Below are positions 1-8,775 of a DNA stretch of 64,000 nt, piece by piece. The notes below the pieces were generated by a model. It was given only the letters and a program-made list of their open reading frames with translations. It had not been told where the DNA came from and did not search any database. Every line of letters begins with the position of its first letter. Positions within the stretch are counted from its first letter, which is position 1. The position numbers and the translations under genes are program-made. This stretch comes from Alicyclobacillus shizuokensis NBRC 103103 (lineage in GTDB: Bacteria; Bacillota; Bacilli; Alicyclobacillales; Alicyclobacillaceae): NCBI RefSeq assembly GCF_001552255.1, contig NZ_BCQV01000025.1, positions 1 through 64,000 of the forward strand, written 5' to 3'.

Positions 1-61
1 ACCGTCGTGTCCACTATTTCATCCTAACACCATCCGATGATAGGACGCCTCTTTTGCGGAC

Positions 62-101
62 AAGGGGCTGCCCACCCGATGCTCCCGGCTAACAGCCCCT
101 T
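62..101 (-). terminator. possible terminator downstream of transketolase
   Basis: The 9-base arms AAGGGGCTG (62-70) and CAGCCCCTT (93-101) form an inverted repeat just beyond the transketolase stop. On the minus strand the hairpin is followed by GTCCGCAAAAG, so there is no good U-tract. It may be a weak or factor-assisted terminator. Confidence 0.4.
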
Positions 102-127
102 ATGCAATCCGGTTCTGAACAAGCCCC

Positions 128-2113
128 TCAGAGCAGTTCCTTCGCCAAGCTCACCACATGGTCCAACGTAAATCCGTACTTCTCAACCACCACGTCTCCA
201 GGCGCCGAGGCACCAAACCGGTCGATGCCGAACACGATGCCTTCGCTGCCAACATACTTGTACCAAGGCATCGGGTGCGCCATCTCGACGGCCAACCGGC
301 GCTTCACGCCACTGGGCAGCACGTGCTCGCGGTACGCCGCATCCTGACGGTCAAACACTTCCATCGAAGTCATGTTGACAACGCGCACCGCCACGCCCTC
401 AGTCGCCAATTTCTTCGCGGCTTCCAGGACCAAGTGCGCTTCGGAGCCGCTGGCCAACAGGATCAACTGCGGGCTGCTGCCATGCTCATACAGGACGTAG
501 CCGCCGCGGGCAAAATCGTCCGCGTGTTCCTTAACCTCGGGAAGAACCGGCAGCTTTTGCCGTGTCAGCGCCAAGGCCACCGGACCGTCACGGTGTTCGA
601 GCGCATAGCGGAAGGCCAGAGCCGTTTCCGTTGCGTCGGCCGGGCGAAACACCGTGTAACCAGGAATCGCCCGTAGCGAAGCCAACTGCTCAATCGGCTC
701 ATGGGTGGGACCGTCCTCTCCAACGGCGATACTGTCGTGGGTAAACACGTGCAGGACCGGCTGCTTCATCAACGCCGCCAGGCGAATGGATGGGCGCAGG
801 TAGTCGCAGAAGACAAGGAACGTTCCCGCGTACGGGACGACTCCACCATGCAGGGCGATGCCGTTGAGCGCTGCGCCCATGGCGTGCTCGCGCACGCCAT
901 AAAACACGTTCTTGCCGGCGTAGTCGGCGCGGCCGAAGTGAGCCTCGTTCTCAATCAAGGTCTTGTTGGAGCCGGACAAATCAGCCGATCCACCCAACAG
1001 CGTCGGCACGTGCGGCGCTACCGCGTTGACCACCTTGCCGAACGCGTCGCGGGTGGCCACGGCCCCGGAGAATGCGGGTAAGACGCTGTCCCAATCGACA
1101 TTCACCCGCCCGTGCAGGGCGTCGACAAACTGCTGCGCCAGGTCGGGAAATTCGCGGCCGTACGCTTCAAAAGCCTCGTTCCACTCCGCCTCCAGACGGG
1201 CGCCCGTCTCCGCCAAGCGGGCGAAGTGTGCGCGCACTTCTGCGGGCACATGGAAATCCTCGTACTCCCAACCGTAAGTCCGCTTGGCCGCCAGGGCTTC
1301 CTCCTTCCCGAGCGGGCTCCCATGCACCTTGGCAGTTCCCTGCTTGTTGGGGGCACCGTAGCCAATCACCGTCTTGACCTCAATCAGGGTCGGCTTGTCC
1401 GTCGAGGTCTTCGCCTTGGCAATCGCCTGGGAAATCTCCTCCAGGTCATTGCCGTCTTCCACCCGCAGGACATTCCAGCCGCACGCCTGAAACCGCCCCT
1501 TGACATCCTCAGTGAACGACCAATGGGTCGGACCATCCAGGGAGATGTCGTTGGAATCATACAGGACAATCAGCTTGTTCAACCCGAGATGGCCGGCGAG
1601 CGAGACGGCCTCTGTCGCCACGCCCTCCATCAGATCTCCGTCTCCGCACAGCACGTATGTATAATGGTCAACCAGTTCCCGCCCAGGACGATTGAAGCGT
1701 GCGGCCAAGAAGCGTTCAGCCATCGCCATGCCCACCGCCATGGCGATTCCCTGGCCGAGCGGGCCCGTGGTCGCCTCCACACCCGGCGTGTGCCCATACT
1801 CCGGGTGGCCCGGAGTTTTTGATCCCCACTGACGGAATTGCTTCAGCTCCTCAATGCTCACGTCGTAACCGCTCAGGTGCAGCAAACTGTACAACAACAT
1901 CGATCCGTGGCCGGCCGACAGGACAAACCGGTCCCGGTTAAACCACGCAGGATTGTTCGGATTGTGGCGCAGATAGCGGCTCCACAATACGTAGGCCATC
2001 GGTGCCGCGCCCATCGGCAGTCCGGGGTGCCCAGAATTCGCGGCTTCGATGGCATCAATGGAGAGGGTGCGGATTGTCTTGACCGAGAGCTCGTCTATCT
2101 CTGAAAATGCCAC
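128..2113 (-). CDS. tkt: transketolase
   Basis: Thiamine-diphosphate enzyme of the non-oxidative pentose phosphate pathway that moves two-carbon ketol units between sugar phosphates in the cytosol. The 661-residue product has the normal full length. Visible family marks are the N-terminal GHPGLPMG segment (about residue 30), the cofactor motif GDGDLMEG (about 155) with a YDSND segment after it, and the [12 protein letters not shown] segment of the pyrimidine-binding domain. The GTG start at 2113 is chosen because AAAGGAG lies 11 bases upstream; an open frame continues to 2200 but without a ribosome site. It stands alone, transcribed away from the CydB-like gene. Identification is very secure; the start is likely. 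Confidence 0.96.
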   Translation of the reverse strand: MAFSEIDELSVKTIRTLSIDAIEAANSGHPGLPMGAAPMAYVLWSRYLRHNPNNPAWFNRDRFVLSAGHGSMLLYSLLHLSGYDVSIEELKQFRQWGSKTPGHPEYGHTPGVEATTGPLGQGIAMAVGMAMAERFLAARFNRPGRELVDHYTYVLCGDGDLMEGVATEAVSLAGHLGLNKLIVLYDSNDISLDGPTHWSFTEDVKGRFQACGWNVLRVEDGNDLEEISQAIAKAKTSTDKPTLIEVKTVIGYGAPNKQGTAKVHGSPLGKEEALAAKRTYGWEYEDFHVPAEVRAHFARLAETGARLEAEWNEAFEAYGREFPDLAQQFVDALHGRVNVDWDSVLPAFSGAVATRDAFGKVVNAVAPHVPTLLGGSADLSGSNKTLIENEAHFGRADYAGKNVFYGVREHAMGAALNGIALHGGVVPYAGTFLVFCDYLRPSIRLAALMKQPVLHVFTHDSIAVGEDGPTHEPIEQLASLRAIPGYTVFRPADATETALAFRYALEHRDGPVALALTRQKLPVLPEVKEHADDFARGGYVLYEHGSSPQLILLASGSEAHLVLEAAKKLATEGVAVRVVNMTSMEVFDRQDAAYREHVLPSGVKRRLAVEMAHPMPWYKYVGSEGIVFGIDRFGASAPGDVVVEKYGFTLDHVVSLAKELL

Positions 2114-2302
2114 TTCTACATCCACTCCTTTGTTCGACTTGCCTGTACACCCTTTATATGATACCACGCGCTCGCCTTCGACACATCCATTCACAATCAT
2201 GCCGCAGGCTGGTCACGAAAGCGTCAGCACTTGCACCGGCATTGACTGGCTCTGGCGCGTTCGGGGGAGTAGGCTTATACGTGTGGAAGGAGCAGCAGGA
2301 CG

Positions 2303-3355
2303 ATGACTTCAGCCTTTCTCATCATCCTTCTCATATGGGCGGGCGTATTTGCCTACGGCATTTTCGCCGCAATCGATTTTGGCGCCAGCATCTGGTACGC
2401 GTGGGCTTATTTTCGCCGGCGTCGGGAGGCGCTGTTCATTCTGCACTCCCAACTGGCATCATTCGGATGGACCGTAATCCACGTGTGCCTGATCTTCATT
2501 GTGGTTGGTGTGGTGGAGTTCTTTCCCGCCACGGCCATGCTTGTGGCGACCAATCTGATGTGGCCGGCGGCTGCAGCGCTGTCCTTGATGATGCTGCGCA
2601 GCCTCGTGCTGGTGATGCAAGCCGGCGCCGCCCGGCCGGGTGCAGCGTCGGCCGTCCTGCACGGGGTCAGCGGCCTCTTGGTGCCGCTACTCCTGGTTTC
2701 CATCCTACCCTTGTCCGAAGGCGGCTGGGTCCATGCTGTCAACGGGTTGCTCTATGTCAGGTCCCTGCCGTTTCTCCGCACGCCGCTGTTCTGGAGTTTT
2801 GCAGCCCTGTCCATCGGGAGTGTGCTATACCTGTCCGCCGTCCACTTGGCGGTCCTGGCGGCCGCCCTGCAGGCCCCACGGATGGAACGCCGGTTCAAGG
2901 TGCGGGCTGCCTGCGCCGTCCTCCCCACCTGGCTAGCGGCAGCGCTCACGCTGGTTCTGCTGCGTTTCTCTGCCCCGTTGCACTTCGCCCGGCTGCTCTC
3001 GGTGTGGCCCGCCCTGGCCGCAGCTAGTCTGTTCTTTCCCATCACTATCGGACTGCTCCATCACCGCTGCCACCGCCTTGCCCAGGTCAGCGCCGTGGTT
3101 CAATACCTGCTGGTGGTGGCCGCCTATGCTGTTACCCACCTGCCGTACTTGATCTACCCTTATCTGACGGTGAATAACTCGTTCGACCCCGTTTTTCGTC
3201 TGACCGACTCACTGTTCGACGCCGTGCAAACGGCCGTCATCGTCGCAGTTCCGGTCGTCTGGGCGCTGTATCAGACTGGTCGCCGGATGAGACGGCGAGG
3301 CTGGAGAAAACACCGACGCCCCGACAAGAAGGAACCCGATTCCAAGACAGGGTAG
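2303..3355 (+). CDS. CydB-like membrane protein (cytochrome bd oxidase subunit II-like)
   Basis: A 350-residue, very hydrophobic protein with about eight membrane segments and a basic C-terminal tail. The N-terminal AAIDFGASIWYA resembles the GFDFGVG segment of cytochrome bd subunit II, and the C-terminal HLPYLIYPYLTVNNSF resembles the conserved end of CydB. This suggests a divergent quinol oxidase subunit II in the cytoplasmic membrane. The heme-bearing partner CydA is not next to it: the neighbours are transketolase and the ECF transporter. AAGGAG lies 10 bases before the ATG. It could be a CydB paralogue with another partner. Family assignment by eye is moderate; the function is uncertain. 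Confidence 0.6.
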   Translation: MTSAFLIILLIWAGVFAYGIFAAIDFGASIWYAWAYFRRRREALFILHSQLASFGWTVIHVCLIFIVVGVVEFFPATAMLVATNLMWPAAAALSLMMLRSLVLVMQAGAARPGAASAVLHGVSGLLVPLLLVSILPLSEGGWVHAVNGLLYVRSLPFLRTPLFWSFAALSIGSVLYLSAVHLAVLAAALQAPRMERRFKVRAACAVLPTWLAAALTLVLLRFSAPLHFARLLSVWPALAAASLFFPITIGLLHHRCHRLAQVSAVVQYLLVVAAYAVTHLPYLIYPYLTVNNSFDPVFRLTDSLFDAVQTAVIVAVPVVWALYQTGRRMRRRGWRKHRRPDKKEPDSKTG

Positions 3356-3467
3356 ATCAACCAACGAGGACGCGGATCGCAACGAGCGGTCGAGAAATAG
3401 ATACAGGTCAATCCGACAAGCGGATCGGCCCAGATACGAGCGCAGGCAAACGCAGCCGCCCCCGGGT

Positions 3468-6068
3468 TTATGGGCGCAGCAGCCAGAGCAAGGCCACGAT
3501 GGCCAGATTCAAACCGACGGCATAGGCTCCGTCCCTCCAGGTGAGTGAAACCTGACGGTAATACGTCCGGCCGCCGGCCGTAGCCGCGACGTCGCCTTGA
3601 AAACCGCGCGCCTCCATGGCCAGTGCGGCCCGCTCCGCCATGCGCACCGCTTGACTCAACAGCGGCAATGCATAGACGGCCGGGCGCAGGAACCCGACCT
3701 TCGCGTCCCGTCCCCGCAACTGGCGAGCCTTGCGTAGCCGCGTCCACTCGTCCTGGAACAACGGCAGATAGCGAATCCCCGCCAACAGCCCGTACGCAAA
3801 CTTGGGCGGGACGCGCAGGTTTTGGCAAAACGCCGCCATGGTCTCGGTCACATCGACCGAGGAGAGGACGTACACTCCGAGCCCCACCGCGGACAGCATG
3901 CGCAACGCCAGCACCAAACCGGACAAAAACCCCGGCCAACTCAGGTGGTACCAAAGAATTTGAAAGGTGGGCGTGCCCGGCGCCACCCGGGCGTAGGCGG
4001 TCTGGGTCCAGACGTACACGATATAGAAAGCCAGGAAAGGCGACATGCGCTTCACAACTTGGATGGGCGACAACCAGGCCAGGCCCATCATCAGTGCCAA
4101 CACGAAGGCGAACAGGCCCAGCCCCTGCGGAATGGAACGCACCGCCATGGCCATGCAAACCGATACGACGCAGGTCAGCAGTTGCACGGCTGGATTGATG
4201 CGGGCGGCGAGCGGCTTACGCCTCCCCGCCCGCGCATTCGGCTCCTGAGCCGGCCGGCCGGCTGTGTCGCGGACGAGCTTGTCGGCGTGGTCGTCAACCA
4301 CCAAGTGCCGAGTGCAAGCGCGCTGAGCACCCGCGTCGTGAGTAGATGTCTTGTCGCTAGCGGGCACCTCCATGTCCTGCTCCTGCAAGGAAAATTCGGT
4401 CAACGGCCTGAGGTCGTCCACCAGGTGAGCGCGGGTCATGATGTCCGGGCGTTGGAACAGGTCCTCAGGCGGGCCGCAGAACAGCACGCTGCCTTCGGCC
4501 AGCACGACCACCTGCGTGGCCCACGCCCGCACGAGCTCCATGTCGTGGGTGGTGATCACGATGGTCGCACCCTGTTGATTGAGTTCCCCGAGCCGACGCA
4601 GAAGAGCTGCCTGGGTCGCCGCGTCCTGGCCAAAGGTGGGTTCATCAAGCAGATACAAGCGATGGGGCTGGCGCAGCATCGTCGCCACGCTGAGCCGCCG
4701 CTTCTGGCCCTGGCTGAGCGAGAACGGGCTTTTCATTTCCGTTCCCGCGAGCCCGAACTCATCCAGCAGCGCCTTCACCGCCGCGGGGACATCCTCGCCC
4801 ACCGCACGATTGGCCAGCTCGTCCGCGACGCGTTCGAAAATGAACTGGAACTCCGGATTCTGGAAACAGTAGGCTGCCGCTTCCACCAACTCCCGCCGCG
4901 ACCAGGCCGGCAACGGGCGACCCAGCAAGTTCAATTCGCCCGCGTCCAACCTGACCATCCCCATCATGGCCTGCAGCAACGACGATTTGCCTGCCCCATT
5001 GGGTCCCACAATCGCCGTGAAACTTCCGCTTGGAATGGTGAAATTCACGCCATCCCAGACCACGCGGCCTGCATACGCCAAACGTCCGCCAGACACGGAG
5101 ACGGCCGCCGGCGCCTGAGCTTGAGGCTGCCCATCACAAGATTGCCCATGCCGACGCTGGCGGTCGTTGGACCGGGCTGTCAGGGATGGCATCCAGTCCC
5201 CATCCGCCGGTCGGCCTCGGACAACATCGGTCGGCGTCGCGGCAGCGCGGCCGTCCATATCCGGCAGCGATTTCCAGGGCGGGACAATCCCCACCTGCTT
5301 CATCCACTCCCACTCCTCGGCCACCACCTGCCGCGTGGGACCGCTGCGATGAATGCGGCCGTCATGGCCCAACAAGACGACTCTGTCCATAAAGGGCAGC
5401 AGCGGATTAAACCGGTGTTCAATGACCAGCAGCGTCTGTCCCTGCTGGCGCATCCTCGCCAGTTCGATGAACACCTGGCGACTGGCGAGCGGATCGAGAT
5501 TGGCCGTGGGTTCGTCGCAGATCATGACCAGGGGCCGCATCACGCGGGTGCAGGCCATGGCCAGCCTCTGTTTCATTCCCCCGGAAAAGTGCTGATGGGA
5601 TTGGGACAGGTCCAATGGGAGCCCGCGTTCACGGAGTGCTGCGCGCACACGCTCCGGCATTTCGTCGCGGGGTACACGCAGGTTTTCCAGGCCAAAGGCC
5701 ACCTCGTCTCCCACTTCGAGCATGCACAGCTGCGTCTCCGGATCTTGGAATACCATGCCGATGCCGCCGGGCTCCGACAGCCGCGGGTGACGCCAGACCC
5801 GGCCGGCAACCTCCGCCTCCACCGCGCCCGGCACCAGTCCGGCAATCAGCAGCGCCAAGGTGCTCTTGCCGCTGCCACTCGGCCCCAGGAACAGGACCGA
5901 TTCGCCCTCGTGAAGATCAAAATGAACGTCGGACAGCACAGGGTCATCCGTTCCGGGATAGCGCAGCTGTACCCCCCGCAACGAAACCACAACATCGGGC
6001 GGTTGGTCTTCCACGGTGCCGCGCGGAGCTGCACAAACAGAGGTCGGCGCGGTCGCTTGCACACTCAT
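3468..6068 (-). CDS. ECF transporter fusion: two ATPase domains plus T component (YkoD-YkoC type)
   Basis: An 866-residue fusion supplying the energy module of a thiamine-precursor ECF transporter. The first ABC domain has Walker A GPSGSGKST near residue 57, signature SGGMKQRL and Walker B VMICDEPT. The second has GPNGAGKSS near 355, signature SLSQGQKRRLS and LYLLDEPT. From about residue 620 follows a CbiQ/EcfT-like membrane domain ending LLWLLRP. In Bacillus subtilis the two ATPase domains (YkoD) and the T subunit (YkoC) are separate proteins, so the three-part chain is unusual. The start overlaps the ykoE stop by four bases (ATGA), implying translational coupling. No frame break is visible at the ATPase-T junction, which is a polar linker of about 70 residues. 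Function is inferred from YkoE and the TPP riboswitch. Confidence 0.9.
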   Translation of the reverse strand: MSVQATAPTSVCAAPRGTVEDQPPDVVVSLRGVQLRYPGTDDPVLSDVHFDLHEGESVLFLGPSGSGKSTLALLIAGLVPGAVEAEVAGRVWRHPRLSEPGGIGMVFQDPETQLCMLEVGDEVAFGLENLRVPRDEMPERVRAALRERGLPLDLSQSHQHFSGGMKQRLAMACTRVMRPLVMICDEPTANLDPLASRQVFIELARMRQQGQTLLVIEHRFNPLLPFMDRVVLLGHDGRIHRSGPTRQVVAEEWEWMKQVGIVPPWKSLPDMDGRAAATPTDVVRGRPADGDWMPSLTARSNDRQRRHGQSCDGQPQAQAPAAVSVSGGRLAYAGRVVWDGVNFTIPSGSFTAIVGPNGAGKSSLLQAMMGMVRLDAGELNLLGRPLPAWSRRELVEAAAYCFQNPEFQFIFERVADELANRAVGEDVPAAVKALLDEFGLAGTEMKSPFSLSQGQKRRLSVATMLRQPHRLYLLDEPTFGQDAATQAALLRRLGELNQQGATIVITTHDMELVRAWATQVVVLAEGSVLFCGPPEDLFQRPDIMTRAHLVDDLRPLTEFSLQEQDMEVPASDKTSTHDAGAQRACTRHLVVDDHADKLVRDTAGRPAQEPNARAGRRKPLAARINPAVQLLTCVVSVCMAMAVRSIPQGLGLFAFVLALMMGLAWLSPIQVVKRMSPFLAFYIVYVWTQTAYARVAPGTPTFQILWYHLSWPGFLSGLVLALRMLSAVGLGVYVLSSVDVTETMAAFCQNLRVPPKFAYGLLAGIRYLPLFQDEWTRLRKARQLRGRDAKVGFLRPAVYALPLLSQAVRMAERAALAMEARGFQGDVAATAGGRTYYRQVSLTWRDGAYAVGLNLAIVALLWLLRP

Positions 6069-6631
6069 GGCTGGCGGCGCACCTGCCGAGCAATCTCAAA
6101 GTTTTGCAGGGATCCAGTCCGGTGCAGCGCGTCCCCTATCCACTTCGGCAATGCGCCGCCCAGTACGGCGCCGCTCAACATCGTCACAATGACGAATCCG
6201 GCCAAAACGCCCGGTGCGTACGAGTTCGCGCCATACTGGAAGTAGGCCTGCACCGAGTACCCAAGCCCCGCCAGGGCGCCCGCGAGCATCATCACACCAA
6301 GATGATAACGGCGCCAGCGGAACATGGCGAAGCCGACCTCGGCGCCCAAGCCCTGCAGGACCCCGGACAGAACGGCGCTCAAGCTGTACGGGCTGCCGAA
6401 CACAAACTCAAACAGGGCGCTCGCGATCTCCGACAAGAGCGCGGCCCCAGGACGTCGGATGATATATGGGACGAGTCCAGCCGCCAGCCACCACAGACCG
6501 TTGAACGCCGCCTGCAGAACCGGGTTCAAGCCGGTGGCCGCGACACCGTACAGCCAATCCCAGCCCATGTAAATGGCGCCGCAGACCGCAGACAAGACCA
6601 CCGCCACAATGATGTCTCTGAGCTTCCACAT
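6065..6631 (-). CDS. ykoE: YkoE-type substrate-binding S component of thiamine-precursor ECF transporter
   Basis: A 188-residue membrane protein with about five hydrophobic segments, matching the YkoE family. That family is the substrate-capturing subunit of an ECF transporter thought to import hydroxymethylpyrimidine or another thiamine precursor. The N terminus MWKLRDIIVAVVLSAVCGAI and the PGAALLSE segment are typical. AAAGGAG lies 11 bases before the ATG. It is the first gene after the TPP riboswitch and is translationally coupled to the ATPase-T fusion. YkoF, the soluble partner in B. subtilis, is not present here. Family assignment is strong; the exact ligand is inferred. Confidence 0.9.
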   Translation of the reverse strand: MWKLRDIIVAVVLSAVCGAIYMGWDWLYGVAATGLNPVLQAAFNGLWWLAAGLVPYIIRRPGAALLSEIASALFEFVFGSPYSLSAVLSGVLQGLGAEVGFAMFRWRRYHLGVMMLAGALAGLGYSVQAYFQYGANSYAPGVLAGFVIVTMLSGAVLGGALPKWIGDALHRTGSLQNFEIARQVRRQP

Positions 6632-6717
6632 GCCACACCCACTCCTTTACGTTGTCCATCATGCTCGGCGCAGGGCTTCGGCCGCCTGTAGGGTGCTGGC
6701 CACACACGTGCGACAAC

Positions 6718-6760
6718 GAAAAACCACCTCGGCGCACGCACAGCGTGACCCAGAGGTGGT
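6718..6760 (-). terminator. intrinsic terminator of the TPP riboswitch
   Basis: The arms ACCACCTC and GAGGTGGT pair around a 22-base loop and are followed on the minus strand by TTTTTC. It sits between the TPP aptamer and ykoE, so it is the likely expression platform: TPP binding should favour this hairpin and stop transcription before the transporter genes. Confidence 0.85.
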
Positions 6761-6780
6761 CGTCATCGTGATTTGCACGG

Positions 6781-6865
6781 CACTTCCTCACGCTGGCATT
6801 ATCCAGATCGAGTCCCCAGGGTTAACGGTCTCCCGTTTCTCAGCCGAATCGGCACCCCTAGCGCC
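6781..6865 (-). promoter_or_regulatory. TPP (THI-box) riboswitch aptamer
   Basis: Read on the minus strand, the segment has the hallmark TPP-riboswitch blocks in order: AGGGGTGCC, GGCTGAGAAACGGGAGACC, ACCCTGGGGA, CTCGATCTGGATAATGCC and AGCGTGAGGAAGT. It precedes an intrinsic terminator and the ykoE transporter operon, as expected for thiamine-repressed uptake genes. The THI-box core is essentially canonical. Confidence 0.95.
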
Positions 6866-6882
6866 ATCTATTCGATTTTGCT

Positions 6883-6910
6883 TTTAACTCTACCACTTTA
6901 ACTCTACCAC
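6883..6910. repeat. perfect 14-bp tandem duplication upstream of the TPP riboswitch
   Basis: TTTAACTCTACCAC occurs twice back to back (6883-6896 and 6897-6910) with no mismatch. It lies immediately 5' of the riboswitch transcript, where the promoter is expected, and also just downstream of the ABC permease gene. Confidence 0.9.
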
Positions 6911-6937
6911 GCGCCTGCCGGCTTGTAAATCCAGCAC

Positions 6938-7729
6938 TCAACGATTTGTCTCCGCGCGTACAAACAGCCATACCCCCAAGACCGAAAAGACGCAGAAGAA
7001 CGCGATAACCACGGCCACATCCAAGGCCGGCGAGTAGAGAACAACGTTGTGGTACTGCGGCTCACCCCAGTAAAACACGGCGCGCGTCAGGTCCACCACG
7101 TACGTCATCGGCATGATGTGGGCCAACCACGCCAACACGCCGCTGGAGTGATTGACCGGGATCATCGCGCCGGAGAGAAACATCTGCGGAAACACGACCA
7201 TCGGCGTGCCAATTTGGGCCGTCTTTTGGTCGTGTACCACGCCCACCAATAAGGTGCCAAGCGCGCCTCCGGACAGACAGATGAGCGGAGAGAGCACGAG
7301 CAACCGCACAAAGCTCCAGCCGCCGAGCGATATCCCGAGAACGAGCGCGATGAGGATGAGCCCCGCCAGCTGAAACAGGCTTGTGCAGCTGGAACCCAAA
7401 ATCTTGCCAAAAATGATGGCGTACCGGGAGATGGGCGCCACGTACATCTCCTGGGTAAAGTCGTTCTGGCGGTCTTCCACCAGATTCATGATTCCCGCAA
7501 TGGTAACCTGGAACAAGGTGTTGACCGCCATCCCAATGAGCATAAACTGCAGGTAGTTGTAGCCGAGTCCGGCACCCATGTTCTGGGCGATGGTCTCGCC
7601 CATGAGCCCGACAAAAATGAGCGGAAAGGCAAGGCTGAACACCAAGGACCCCACGCTTTTGAGCGACTTGACCACATCCCGGGCGGCAATCGCCACCGCC
7701 GCGTTGACCTCGCTTGACACCGCCGTCAT
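6938..7729 (-). CDS. ABC-2 type transporter permease
   Basis: A 263-residue membrane subunit with about six hydrophobic segments, of the ABC-2/DrrB-like family that exports drugs, lipids or polysaccharides. Typical features are an N-terminal cytoplasmic stretch and the PLIFVGLMGETIAQNMG and GTPMVVFPQMFLSGAMIPV segments, the latter being the ABC-2 signature region. Its ATG overlaps the stop of the upstream ATPase gene by four bases, so the two form one transporter. With the adjacent two-component system it may answer envelope stress or antibiotics, but no substrate can be read from the sequence. Confidence 0.87.
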   Translation of the reverse strand: MTAVSSEVNAAVAIAARDVVKSLKSVGSLVFSLAFPLIFVGLMGETIAQNMGAGLGYNYLQFMLIGMAVNTLFQVTIAGIMNLVEDRQNDFTQEMYVAPISRYAIIFGKILGSSCTSLFQLAGLILIALVLGISLGGWSFVRLLVLSPLICLSGGALGTLLVGVVHDQKTAQIGTPMVVFPQMFLSGAMIPVNHSSGVLAWLAHIMPMTYVVDLTRAVFYWGEPQYHNVVLYSPALDVAVVIAFFCVFSVLGVWLFVRAETNR

Positions 7730-8682
7730 ACCCCATCACCTCCGGCTGTACCGCCCGTGACCAAGCGAATGTAGGCCTCCTCCAACGTCGCATCGACCAC
7801 CTTCAGCTTCGTCAGGCGCGTCTGCAGACGGCAGAGGATGGACTGCGGCGTCTCCTCGCTGTAGCGGACCTGAAACCCCTCTGACTCTTCAACAAAGCTC
7901 AACCCGAGCGCCGACAACTCCCGCTTCAGCGCCGCCCGGTCGGCAGCATCCACAACCATGCTCCGGTCAAGCAACCTGTGTTTCAATTCCACCGGCGTCC
8001 CCATCATCTCGATGCGTCCATGGTTGACAATGCATACGGTATCGGCCGTTTCGGCTTCGTCCAGGTAGTGCGTGGTCAGGAACACGGTCATCTCCTCGCG
8101 ATCACGAATCTCGCGCAGGTACTGCCAGAGCGAATGGCGGCTGACCGCGTCCAAGCCCGAGGTGGGCTCGTCCAGAAACAGCACCCGCGGCCTGTGCATG
8201 AGGCTGCGTATAATCTCGAGCTTCCGCTTCATGCCGCCAGAAAAGGTTTTCAGACGCTTGAACAGGTGATCGCCCAGTCCGACCATCTCCGCCAACTCGC
8301 TGACGCGCCGACGATACTCCGCCGGCATCAGGCGGTACCATGGACGATATGGATAGAGCCCGTAGAGGCATGCGTGCAAGCGGATGTTTTCCTCGGCCGA
8401 CAGGGTGAGATCGAGACTCGGATTCTGAAAAATGATGCCGATGTTTTGGCGGACTCGCTTTGCCTCCGTGTCCAGGTCGTACCCGGCTATCCGCACCTGA
8501 CCGCTGGTCTTGGCCAGCGTGGTGGTGAGAATCGAAATGGTGGTCGTCTTGCCGGCTCCATTGGGGCCGAGCAGGGCGAAGAACTCCCCTGGCTGGACCT
8601 GAAAGCTGATGCCTTTGACCGCCGGCTGCTTGGCCTTGCGGTATTGCTTGACCAGGTCCTCCACAGCAATCAACGGTTCCAT
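7726..8682 (-). CDS. ABC exporter ATP-binding protein (DrrA/CcmA-like)
   Basis: A 318-residue ATPase that powers the adjacent ABC-2 permease. It has Walker A GPNGAGKTT, Q-loop IIFQNPSLD, signature FSGGMKRKLE, Walker B VLFLDEPTSGLD and the switch histidine in LTTHYLDEAE. A C-terminal domain of about 90 residues after the nucleotide fold is typical of DrrA-like drug exporters. The ATG at 8682 has AGGAGG six bases upstream, so the longer open frame to 8760 is not used. A 93-base gap separates it from the histidine kinase gene on the same strand. Confidence 0.9.
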   Translation of the reverse strand: MEPLIAVEDLVKQYRKAKQPAVKGISFQVQPGEFFALLGPNGAGKTTTISILTTTLAKTSGQVRIAGYDLDTEAKRVRQNIGIIFQNPSLDLTLSAEENIRLHACLYGLYPYRPWYRLMPAEYRRRVSELAEMVGLGDHLFKRLKTFSGGMKRKLEIIRSLMHRPRVLFLDEPTSGLDAVSRHSLWQYLREIRDREEMTVFLTTHYLDEAETADTVCIVNHGRIEMMGTPVELKHRLLDRSMVVDAADRAALKRELSALGLSFVEESEGFQVRYSEETPQSILCRLQTRLTKLKVVDATLEEAYIRLVTGGTAGGDGV

Positions 8683-8775
8683 ACAGATCCTCCTGCACAC
8701 TGATTCCACCCGGACCCGCAGGGTGGGCACGCGACCAGCATACGGAAGGTGTATGAACAAAAGATGAACAAACGT

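Noticed and set aside
3822-6245. 807-codon open frame antisense to the ECF fusion
   Set aside because: Low-complexity His/Arg/Gln-rich product opposite a gene with perfect ABC motifs; a shadow frame.
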